64,000 nt of DNA from Schizophyllum amplum (Eukaryota; Basidiomycota; Agaricomycetes; Agaricales; Schizophyllaceae), in contig VDMD01000008.1 in NCBI GenBank assembly GCA_007026445.1, positions 558,001 to 622,000 on the forward strand. The letters run 5' to 3'. The notes beneath the pieces were generated by a model that saw only the letters and a program-made list of their open reading frames with translations, searched no databases and was not told the DNA's origin. This document shows, one piece after another, positions 10,284-19,066 of this stretch. The first letter of the stretch is position 1; each line of letters begins with the position of its first letter. The position numbers were made by a program, and so were the translations under genes.

Positions 10284-11882
10284 ATGGCGGTCAACATTCT
10301 TCGGGACTCCCTCCTCGACGCGCTCAAGGACATCCCAGGCACGCGCGAATTCCACTTGCATCTTCTTGTATCGGCGCCCCGAAAGTCCAATGGCCTCTAC
10401 CCTTTCGCGCACCCTCGCCCGCGCGCGTACCTGCAGGATATCCTCATCCTCGTCTCCGAGCAGGAGACACCAGACTCTCCGCGTCTGATCGTCACCGCTG
10501 TCGAAGCGAACGTCTACGTGCTGCCCACCACATCTTGCGCCGTACTCTATGTCTCTAAAGTGGACTCTAGTGGCCAGGGCACGCGTCCATCCCCTACCCA
10601 TCGCATCGTGCACAGGCTAGTTCGCTACTACGCCGACCCAGCGACGCGTCCAGTGAAAGCGCGTCATCTATGGGTCCACCTCTTTGCACGCGCGCAAAGT
10701 CAGTACCTCCTCCCCAATTCCGCCGACTTCGAGGGCAAGAATCCACTCACGGACGTCAGGCTATGTGCGTGGTGGAAGCGCGTTCTAGGGGAGGTGGCGC
10801 GGGATATGGGGAGCGTGAAGGACATGAAAAGCCGGGCGTGGTACATCCTCCCCGGATACAACGAGTTGGAGGCTTTGAACGCGTTGGGCGCGGTACGAGG
10901 CGACACAGACCCATGGACATACGGCCATCCCTACAAGCAAACCGATATTCCCCTCCCATGTCCTCGCGACGAAACCCATCTTGGCCACTTCATACCTTCC
11001 TTCGAAGACGATCCAAAATCCCGCTTTATGGACGACATCGCGTACACGACTGAGGGCGAGGTTAAGTCGCCCATAAAGAAGCGCCCACGGACGGAGTCCT
11101 CCACAGACGGCTCGCACAAGCCCATATCCCGCGGCCGGACCACCGCACCGCCCTCCACCTCCCAGCTCACCGCACAACCCTCCTCCGAGTCCATCTCCGA
11201 CAAAGACAAAGACAAGCCCGCCGACCCCACCGTCCGCGAGCTGCGCAAGGTGCCCCCCGGCGAGTTCTGGGAGCGCATGTCCTTCCGCCAAGAGTGCGTC
11301 GCGGGCGCCATCACCGGCTTCTTCGTCCTCGCGTTCTCCTGCCCCACAAGCGCGCTGCCGCCCGACGACGGCGCGTCCCCGCTGGAGCCGCTCCCGGGGC
11401 ACGTCGCGCCGCGCCTCAACAAGCGCGTCATCACGTCGCTCATGACCACCGTCGAGTTCTCGACGCGCGAGCGCGCCATGCACGCGACGACCGCTATCGA
11501 GAGCGCGATTCGCGGGCTGTGCGATGGGCTTGTGCCGGCGTCGGCGCCTACATCTCGGGTGGGGGCTGTGCCCAGGCCGCGCGCGCCGTTGCTGCAGGTG
11601 CCGGGGGAGGAAGGTCGCGAAGAGCCGATCGAGCGCACGTCGACGCCCCCGCCGCCACCTCTCAGCATAGAACCGCCGAGCACACCGCCGCGTCGAAAGA
11701 CGGCCCTCCCGGAGATCTCGCCCAACCCGTTCGCTGAGCCCGTGGCGACGATGGATACGTATCATGGGCACATATACGGGAGTATCGCTGTCCGCAATCC
11801 TGCAGCGGTGAAAGAAATCGCTGCGCCAGCGCCACCGGTTACAGTGCTCGCTGTACGAAAGAAGAAGAAGAAAACTACATGA
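10284..11882 (+). CDS. RTT109: Rtt109-type histone H3-K56 acetyltransferase
   Basis: One exon, 532 residues. Rtt109 is the fungal acetyltransferase for newly made histone H3 (Lys56), acting with Asf1 or Vps75 in replication-coupled nucleosome assembly and DNA damage tolerance. Family features: N-terminal LRDSLLDALKDIPGTREF, the central beta sheet with TAVEANVYVLPTTSCAVLYV, HLWVHLFARAQSQYLLPNSA, the CAWWKRVLGEV helix, the LPGYNELEA segment, and GHFIPSFEDDPKSRFMDDIA. A disordered Ser/Pro loop (about residues 265-320) interrupts the domain, and FRQECVAGAITGFFVLAFS follows. The tail ends in a Lys run (RKKKKKTT), likely a nuclear signal. The frame is open upstream to 10032, but the homologous part begins at Met 10284. 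Start 265 bp downstream of COQ5 on the same strand. Confidence 0.85.
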   Translation: MAVNILRDSLLDALKDIPGTREFHLHLLVSAPRKSNGLYPFAHPRPRAYLQDILILVSEQETPDSPRLIVTAVEANVYVLPTTSCAVLYVSKVDSSGQGTRPSPTHRIVHRLVRYYADPATRPVKARHLWVHLFARAQSQYLLPNSADFEGKNPLTDVRLCAWWKRVLGEVARDMGSVKDMKSRAWYILPGYNELEALNALGAVRGDTDPWTYGHPYKQTDIPLPCPRDETHLGHFIPSFEDDPKSRFMDDIAYTTEGEVKSPIKKRPRTESSTDGSHKPISRGRTTAPPSTSQLTAQPSSESISDKDKDKPADPTVRELRKVPPGEFWERMSFRQECVAGAITGFFVLAFSCPTSALPPDDGASPLEPLPGHVAPRLNKRVITSLMTTVEFSTRERAMHATTAIESAIRGLCDGLVPASAPTSRVGAVPRPRAPLLQVPGEEGREEPIERTSTPPPPPLSIEPPSTPPRRKTALPEISPNPFAEPVATMDTYHGHIYGSIAVRNPAAVKEIAAPAPPVTVLAVRKKKKKTT

Positions 11883-12675
11883 TGGGCCGCACGTAGATCT
11901 TGCGATGCTTTGTACATACACACCCTGTGAATGTCTGTATCCGTGTTCCCCCAGCACAATGATTATAGAACTGGTCTTGGACGCAAGACGATCGTGGCGC
12001 AATCACAGTGGCACAGATTGACGATTTGTGGCGCGTGAACTGTCCCGATGTCTTTCCTCTTGTTTGCGCAAGTATTTTCAATGAAAACCAGACTATCTAC
12101 AATGGTGTGAAGCATAGCGAACGATCCGCTTTCTAGTAGGACATGGAAAGAGATATATAGGCAGGGGCATCGAGAACGGAGACAACAACAGCTTGGACAA
12201 ACGGTAGAAAAGACACGGACGACTATAGGGAAGAACACGGTCGATGGTGACGAGGCAGCTTGTGCGCGAAACAACGGACGTGAGCTACGAAGGGCGAGCA
12301 ATTCAAAGAGGAGGCGAACGATAGAGGAAAGAAGATCATGGACGATCGTGAAAAGAGTAGACCGTGAAGAGTAAAAGAGATCGTGAAGAGTAAAGGAGGC
12401 CGTGAAGGAATCGTGAGCGCGAGCAGGGGAAGAAATTGCATCGCAGAGGTCATCATGTACAGAAAAAAATGATACGTTGTGCCAACAAGCTAGAAGAAGA
12501 AAACCCAACTAAATCCGGGACGAAGCAACGAGCCAACAAGCCAGCCTGATTGTACAGGTCCGAAGCCAAGAGGGGCGACATATGAACATGTCACAGGCGG
12601 GAAAAACGCGCGGTCCATGGGCCGCATTCCATGTCCAACTTCCTGGCCGAGGGGCGCGACGACGGCGACGCGCGG
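11883..12675. other. convergent intergenic region with a small imperfect tandem repeat
   Basis: 793 bp between the ends of Rtt109 and the coiled-coil gene. It holds a purine-rich tandem repeat at 12346-12417 and no recognisable gene. Confidence 0.5.
12346..12417 (+). repeat. short imperfect tandem repeat, period about 20 bp
   Basis: Successive units begin with CGTGAA and follow the pattern GTGAAGAGTAAAGGAGATC, with three good copies and two degraded ones. It lies in the shared 3' flank of two convergent genes. Confidence 0.6.
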
Positions 12676-14788
12676 TCAGCTCCCCTCGGTGTCCACGTCG
12701 CGCGGATGCGGCGAGCGCGACCGCCGCGACGACCGCCCCGTGCCCCGCGGGCCACCCGAGTGTTGGCGCGTGGCTCGCGGGCGCTTCGCAGGCGGCGACG
12801 CCGGCGGCAGCGCGAGCTCGCGAATCCCTTGCTGCGGAGACTGCCGCAGCTCCATGCGAGCCTGCTGCGGCGACGCGTACGTCCGCGGGGACTCGTCTCG
12901 CACGCGCATCTCCCCTGCGTGCGTCTTCCGTGGCGGCGGGGGCTCCAAGCGCGTCGCGGACACTGCTCATGACGCACGCTTAACTTACTATATCGTTTAG
13001 AGGATGCACGCCAACGCACCTTGGTTCTCGCGCAGGTGCTCCCGGTCGGTCTCCGAGGACCATCCGGTGATCGAGGGCGCCTTGGGCGGCGGCTCCGGGC
13101 GGAGCCGCGAGGACTCACCTGCTGGGGGCGGCGGTGGGAAGGTGTACGGCTGCTCCGCGCCGTTCCGCCGCCCGCGCGCCCTTAAGTCGTACCGAAGCTC
13201 GTCCTCGAGCTCCTCCACGCGCCGCTGCAGGCCCGCAATCTCGGCACGCATACCGGCCGTGCGCTTCTCCACCGCGGCGTCGACGGTCTCCGCGAGCTTA
13301 TCCTGCTGCGCGGCGAGGTTGTGCGCGAGCGCCTGCGAGCGCTGCAGCTGCTCCGCGAGCCAGGCTTTGAGCTGGCGGGAGTCGCTGAGGGCGTCGTAGA
13401 AGAGCTCGAAGGGCGCGAGGAAGGCGGCCTTGTCCTGTGTGGCGCCGGGCTGCTTGAGCATTGTCGGTGTTGGTGGGACGAGGCCGGTGGATATAGGCAC
13501 CGAGGGTGTTGGGGGTGATTTGCGCATGTTCGAAATTGGCTGCGTGACAGTGATGGTGGGCACGGCCGAGCCGCGGTGTAAGGAGAAGCGCGTAGGCGTC
13601 GGAGGGACTTGGCCCATAGCCATGCTGCGCGCGCTGTCGTGCCCGAGCACGGACGGCAGGCGCGGGATGCTCATCGGGAAGCGGCCGTAAGACGACTGGC
13701 CGCCATGGGGGACGGGAGGCGCGCTCTGGATGGCGGGCTGGAACTGCTCGGGCGTGTGGGCCTCGCGCGGGCTGATGTTAAGATCGGCAGGCTTCTTCTT
13801 TCCCGTGCCCAGCTGCGCCGCACGCCGGCGGGCGAAGCTGATCGGCGGTGGCGGGAGGGACTGCGTGGGTGTGACGCCGTGGCCCTGACCTGGCCCGATG
13901 TGCTGCGGCGCTGGCGGCTGCGCTGGCCCGATGAGAGTGGTCGTGGTAGGACTTGTGGGACGCGACCGGCGCCCGTGTCCGCCGCCCTGCGGGAGGCGGT
14001 GGCCCGTGATGGGCGGCGGGGGACTGCGGCGCGAGGCCCGCGTCGAGCTCTGCGGCTTGGGCGAGCGTTCGCTCGAGGGCCCTGGGAGCGGGTGTGGCAA
14101 GGTGGAGGGCCCGCTGAGGCTGGATCGGCGCTGGGCGATCAGCTCCTCCTGCTGCTGGCGGACGGAGATCATGGATCGGACTCTGTCGAGATCGGCGGGG
14201 TTGCGCATGGCGGGCAGGCCCATCACGACAGGCGAAATGGGGGTGCCGCCGTTCTGGTCCGGGGGGACACGCACGTCGGTATTCAGGCGCGGGGCCTCAC
14301 CGATGGTGCGGCGTCTTTTTGACAGCTTGGGATCGCGGCCGTGCGCTGCGACGGCGGGCTCCTCGCCGTGGACGCGCCGGTCGGGCGGCGGGCTGCTCTC
14401 GAGCTGGTCGTGCTCGTCTTCGATCTTGACGTGCGAGGCACGTGCGGAGTCCCTAGAGCGAAGAGAGAGTGTGTGAGTTCTGCGACGCGTGGAATGTTGA
14501 AAGGACCGACTCTTTGGCCGACTGCTCGTCGTCGTCGTCGTCGTCGCTGGCGCTCTCGAGGTCTTGCAGGGTGCGTTTCCTGCTGTGGGCGGGGATCGGG
14601 GCGCGGTCCTCGCTCGAGGGGCGGCGGGAGGACGGGTCGCCGGCGTGGAGGGGGGGAAGGGCGTTGATGGTGCCGTTCGGTGGCGGGCGGGGGAGCGGCT
14701 GCGTGCCGAACGTCTGGGCGAAGGAGGGGAGGGACTGGGGCGCGTGCGCGTGCGCGTGCGCGGCCACGGGCGCATGGCTGTTGGACAT
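12676..14788 (-). CDS. unknown disordered protein with a C-terminal coiled coil
   Basis: Three exons: 14788 to about 14510, 14452-13020, and 12962-12676. The last junction is exact and in phase; the first is uncertain because no strong donor is visible near 14510. About 660 residues. The N-terminus is His/Ala/Pro-rich and holds a basic-acidic switch (HSRKRTLQDLESASDDDD). The middle is Ser/Pro-rich with several TPT/PPTP motifs that could be phosphorylated. Near the C-terminus (13.4-13.1 kb) a helix FLAPFELFYDALSDSRQLKA leads into a coiled coil of about 70 residues (AEIAGLQRRVEELEDELRYD). The tail is basic and ends DVDTEGS. I do not recognise a family. The composition resembles nuclear regulators, but this is only a guess. 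Confidence 0.6.
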
Positions 14789-15886
14789 GGTGGCGGGCGG
14801 GAGAAAGAGGCTGGGGGAGAGCGACGGCGACGCGTGGCGGTCAGGGGTGGGCACGGCGCGGGACGTCACGGGCTGTCGAGCCGACGCGCTCTTCGTCGTC
14901 GTCGTCGTCGTTGCGCGGTCGTTCGACGTCGCCTGGTCGTGTCTGTTCTTCAACCAACGTTCCGGGAATTCGCACCCGAGCTGCCTGTTCCCGCTTTGGT
15001 CAATTTCAAACGCCCGATGCGCTTCCAACTGCTTATCCAGTCCGTCGGCGGGGCTCTGAGTCTCAGCGCGATGCTCACGGCTCTCGCGCAGACCGGTGGG
15101 GGGAGGGGACAACAGCGGGCGATATAATCATGGAATCAAGAGTACTGGATGTGTCGTGGCTACCAACAGCAGATCTCCCCCACGCGTCGTCCTCGCCTCG
15201 AACCGCAATTGAAACATCCGGGTCGCCTGATATCACACTCGGACCCCCCGCTCGTCCATCGCCTCGACAACAAGCGCCTGCAGGCGGCCTCGCGCGTCGC
15301 TCAGCTGGCCCTCGGGGGCGGCCCGGGCGCGCTACGTACAGAAAGGAAGGTGGCTTGGCGCTGCTTCTTCCGCCGTCTGCGTCGGCTTCATTATGCGCGC
15401 CCAGGAACCCGTATTCCGCCGCAGTCGATTTCATTGAGCGCGAGGGAGGGAATCGAGGAGGGCGACGCATGCAGTGTTGGGCATCCGCAGGCTCTGCCAG
15501 TTGTCTCGCCGAGCGCGTACAATGGGAGGTAATGATAACGGTCTTTTGCACTGCGACGCCCATGGCGCATCTAGGACGGGCGTCGTGTCACCTGGGGTGC
15601 AGCAGGCAAACATGAATAGGGAGAAGAAGCACGGTTGGAGTAGGAAGACGGGGCAGTCATCGATGTTCACGCCTTGTTATTATAGCGTCGTGTCAACAGA
15701 GACCGTTGTACACCGCCTTTTTTCATTTGTTGGCAAGATGGTTTCCGCGTTGCAGCTAGCATATCCTCCAGCTGGGGGTAAGTGCAAAGTCGAACATAGC
15801 ACTCTCCCACGGTTGTGGACGCCTGCACGTGCATGAGCTGCCTCCGCATCCCGGGCCGCGGCCACTCATTTTCGTCACCAGCCGCC
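14789..15886. other. divergent intergenic region, 1.1 kb
   Basis: Between the starts of the coiled-coil gene (-) and mL58 (+). A CGT trinucleotide run lies at about 14895-14913. Long open frames occur on both strands because the DNA is GC-rich, but none has a family motif. No gene is called. Confidence 0.45.
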
Positions 15887-16498
15887 ATGAACGTCCACCG
15901 CCGACTGGGGAGTGTCGCGCTCACGTTCCGGCGCACGTACGCCTCGCGCTACCCGCGCCCGAAGCCCGGCACCTCCGAGCGCCCCGCCTCCCGCCCGCCC
16001 GACCCGCTCACCCACTCCGCCGCCGCCGCCGTCTCCGAGCTCGACGACGACGCGCTCACCTTCATCCACCGCCCCCCGCCCTCTGCGCCCTCCCCGAACT
16101 CGTACACCACGCTCCCGGCGTCTCCGCTCCTCCGCCCACGGCCCGCGGCGGAGGAGGGAGACGTGGAGGCGGCGGCACCGGAGACCCCAGCCCGCGCGCT
16201 GCCCCCCGTGTTCCGGCGCGCCGACCGCGACCCGAAGGAGCAGGTCTCGTCGCACGTCATCCGCCGCATGCGCGAGATGCGCAACCGGGACCCGGCGAAG
16301 TATACGCGCGGCGTGCTCGCGCGCACGTTCAACACGACGGAGGCCTTCGTGGGCATGGTCGCCGCGATCAGCAAGAAGTCTGTGCGCAAGGCCCGCGTGC
16401 GGGATCGGGACGCGCAGCATGCGAAGCAGCGTGAGGGCTGGAGCGAGAGGCGGGAGATGATCGTCGCTATACGCCACAAGAGACGCGAGTTTTGGTAG
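15887..16498 (+). CDS. MRPL20: mitochondrial large-subunit ribosomal protein mL58 (MRP-L20 family)
   Basis: One exon, 203 residues. The N-terminus (MNVHRRLGSVALTFRRTYAS) is a basic mitochondrial leader. The C-terminal half carries the fungal MRP-L20 pattern: FRRADRDPKEQVSSHVIRRM, a basic segment, then a helix in which LARTFNTTEAFVGMVAAISK resembles the family's AKRF.CSPLFVG motif. The C-terminus is very basic (SVRKARVRDRD to RHKRREFW). The Met at 15887 was chosen because the upstream in-frame Met at 15815 would add a Cys-rich stretch before the leader. It converges with the Tad3 fusion gene, with 174 bp between the stops. Confidence 0.8.
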   Translation: MNVHRRLGSVALTFRRTYASRYPRPKPGTSERPASRPPDPLTHSAAAAVSELDDDALTFIHRPPPSAPSPNSYTTLPASPLLRPRPAAEEGDVEAAAPETPARALPPVFRRADRDPKEQVSSHVIRRMREMRNRDPAKYTRGVLARTFNTTEAFVGMVAAISKKSVRKARVRDRDAQHAKQREGWSERREMIVAIRHKRREFW

Positions 16499-16672
16499 CG
16501 GGTGCGTAGTTCACGTTGTGCGACTGACCAGCCGGCTTACATTTACCGCAGCGCTCTTGTCTTTGAATTCTACCTCGCATATGTCCCGTCTAGTTTTGCA
16601 TGCAATCATCGCACGTCACCCATTCTCACTAAATGCCCGTGCCCTCAGTTAGAAACTGCCCATCTATGCAAG

Positions 16673-18495
16673 CTACACGTCCAAACCCTCATTCAACTTC
16701 AACACCTCTGTCCCTCGCTCTCCTTTTGCCTCCTTCCACCGTCCAATTCTGAATCTGTGATTCACTCCCTGCAGCCAAGGCAGACACGCCGCCCCGCCGC
16801 AGCCGCCCGTCGCGTGCATCGGCAACAAGTATATAACCTCCTTCACGCGCGAGTGCAGCAACGCCATGCTGCACATGATGCACGGCTCGTGCGTGATGAA
16901 CAGCGTGAGGCCCGTGAGCAGGTAGTCCTGCCCGTTCTTGATTTCCGGCGTGTCGGTGGTCGCGCTTGTCTGTTCATCCTTGGCTTCGAGTTCCGTGGTG
17001 GTGGCAGGTATGTCAATAGTGCCAGCGGAGGCCGACGATGGCGCCTCTGCGCGATACTCGGCGACCTGGCGAATAACATCGATGACCGCGTGCCGCAACG
17101 GGTGGGACGTCCTATGCCGCGTATCCCTCGCACTGAACGCCGGCGTCTCCCCTTCCACCGCCGGAATATGCGCGAAAATCGGCAGCTGCAGATACCACCT
17201 TAGCCCCCCCCACATCACACTTTGTTCCTGCTAGAGTGAGCTCACCTCTCCCTCCCCCTTCGCCTCCCTCGCTCCCCTGACCACGTACCGCATCGCCTCC
17301 CACGCCCCGCGCGCCCGCCCGCGCGTCCACTTCTCCGGCGCGTCCTTCTTGCGCGGGGTGTAGTTCGTCGGCCAAAGAGCGGTCTTGAGCGCCAGGGAGG
17401 GTGGGGTCAGCGCGGCGCTCGCGGGCACGCTGACGGTGTAGGGCGCGGAGAGCTCGAGGTCCGCGGGTATTGTGGGCGCGACGGGGCCGGCGGTGAGGAG
17501 GAGCGCGCTGGTGGGGCCGTGCTTGCGGATGCGCTTGAGGTGGCCGAGGGCGGCTTCGGAGGCGCTTTCGAGTTTGCTGTCTTTGAGCCATCTAGGGGGT
17601 GGGTGGGCGTGAGTGAATGAGAGAAGTTGAGAGGTGTAGGTTGCGTACTTCAGTGCCCGCCCGGTCCTTCTGGGATCGGGGATATCGACTACCCAGGCTT
17701 GTACTGCGGGTAGGTTGGTCGTTAACGCCATTGCTCTGAAATAGTGATAGCACCCACTTGTCCGCACGCTGCCCGGCTCCTCTTCCTCCGGAGGGGGCTT
17801 TAGCCAGGTGAATGGCAGGTCTTCGTCTTCCAAGACTTCATCGGAGTCACCCTCATCGTAAGGGCACGGACCGAGCACATCTTCATCTTTGGCGCCCATA
17901 GCATTCTCTTCCACAGCTAGGCCCGCAAGCCCTCCGAAGCCGTCGTCCGCGAGCGCTTCGTCGTCCGCGAGCGCTTTGTCGTCCTCCTCGTTTGATACCG
18001 CGTTCCTTACCGCCGCACCCACGTCCACAGGCTCGAACCACAGCTTGTGCCCGTAGAATATACAGAGCTCCTCGCCGGGCTGTATGCTGCGACTGGTGGT
18101 GTAGCAAATCGACTCGGTCGCGGTGTCCAGGGTGTAGGAGACGTTTGGCGCGCTGGAGTGGTTGAAGAGGGAACCTGGTAGGTAGGGAAGAGGTGAGTGA
18201 GTGTTCGGTTCAGTATAAGCGCGGCGATCTGGGGAAGACTAACCAAGTCCGAGCGCGAGCGCCATGCGCCCATCCTTCCAAACGAAGGTATAGTGGTCGA
18301 GTAGAGTGTGCCGACCGTGCTCTGCGTATTCTTGCTGATCGAAGAGGAGGACGGGGCTGATTTCGACCACTGTCTGCGCAGGTATGTCGCGCGCGGCTGT
18401 ACGGAGGGTTCATGGTCCAGAGAGTGTGAGGGATGTCGCGAGACGAAAGGGGTAGCACGCGGAGTGAATGTCGACAGTATAGAGCAGAGCCGCAT
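16673..18495 (-). CDS. TAD3: SET-domain protein fused to tRNA adenosine deaminase subunit Tad3/ADAT3
   Basis: Six exons (18495-18459, 18396-18244, 18174-17758, 17703-17649, 17591-17246, 17185-16673) give exactly 506 residues. The first 120 or so form a SET-type domain: VVEISPVLLFDQQEYAEHGR, DHYTFVWKDGRMALALG, the motif NHSSAPNVSY and GEELCIFYGHKLWFE. A Tad3 part follows in the same frame: VVDIPDPRR, LGHLKRIRKHG, a linker, HPLRHAVIDVI, LFITHEPCIMCSMALLHSRV and GVNHRFRIGRW. Tad3 pairs with Tad2 to convert A34 to inosine in tRNA anticodons. The zinc ligands (His and PCxxC) are present, but the catalytic Glu of HAE is Val (HAV), as is normal for this structural subunit. Whether the SET part still binds SAM is unknown: its N-terminal strand is short, and an extra upstream exon is possible. 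The first exon is the least certain. Confidence 0.82.
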
Positions 18496-19066
18496 CGAGA
18501 GTATAGAGTCGCGTCGAGAGACAGGTTACGAGTTCCACAGGATCATAAGAGGCAACGGGCTGCAATTCATCGTCTGCCAGGGTTGTGATTATCGGCGGAG
18601 CGACTCACCGTAGACGCCTCTTCCCTTCCCTGGAGTGCATCTTATAGCACACCCCGTGCTGTTCAAGTGATTGGGCGCTTGAGGCTGCTTCGTTGAGTCG
18701 TTCATTGTGGTATCCTGTCTGTTGAGACAGGGGGGTGGGGGGGGGGTCCAAGAACTAGTACTGGAATGTGCAAAGTCGGGTACCCTCGTACAACGGACAA
18801 GGACAAGTAGATCAGTTCACTATTGGTGTCAGTGAGGGTAGATCGCTCGATCAGTAGACGATCGGGTGGCGGGATTGATGTGACCAACGGTCACGGTCTC
18901 CAGCCGGACTTTAGGCGCATCAGCCTCTTCCATTCTTTCAATCCAGAACTTACGGAGCGCTCCATTGCAAGTCAGGTATGTATACAGGATGCGCTTAGAA
19001 GAGCGTCTTTCCCAAACAAAAAGGTCCATCCAGTGTATCAAGCGATCTCGTGCCAAATATCCTCGT
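18496..19066. other. intergenic, with a G-rich run
   Basis: 571 bp between the start of the SET-Tad3 gene and the stop of the acid phosphatase gene. A purine tract with G5-T-G10 lies at 18731-18746. No coding signal. Confidence 0.5.

Noticed and set aside
10785..12002. 405-residue open frame on the minus strand
   Set aside because: It lies opposite Rtt109, is rich in Arg/Ala/Gly as expected from the complement of GC-rich codons, and has no family motif.
13609..14322. 237-residue open frame on the plus strand
   Set aside because: Antisense shadow of the coiled-coil gene, with no motif and no plausible exons.
15075..15563. 162-residue open frame on the minus strand upstream of the coiled-coil gene
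   Set aside because: No motif, and it stands alone in a GC-rich intergenic region where long open frames are common on both strands.
14680..15615. 311-residue open frame on the plus strand
   Set aside because: Low-complexity Arg/Gly composition over a 5' flank, with no intron signals or homology I can see.
17649..18174. Treating the SET part and the Tad3 part as two genes
   Set aside because: Both lie in one continuous frame within a single exon, with correct phases before and after, and no stop or start separates them.
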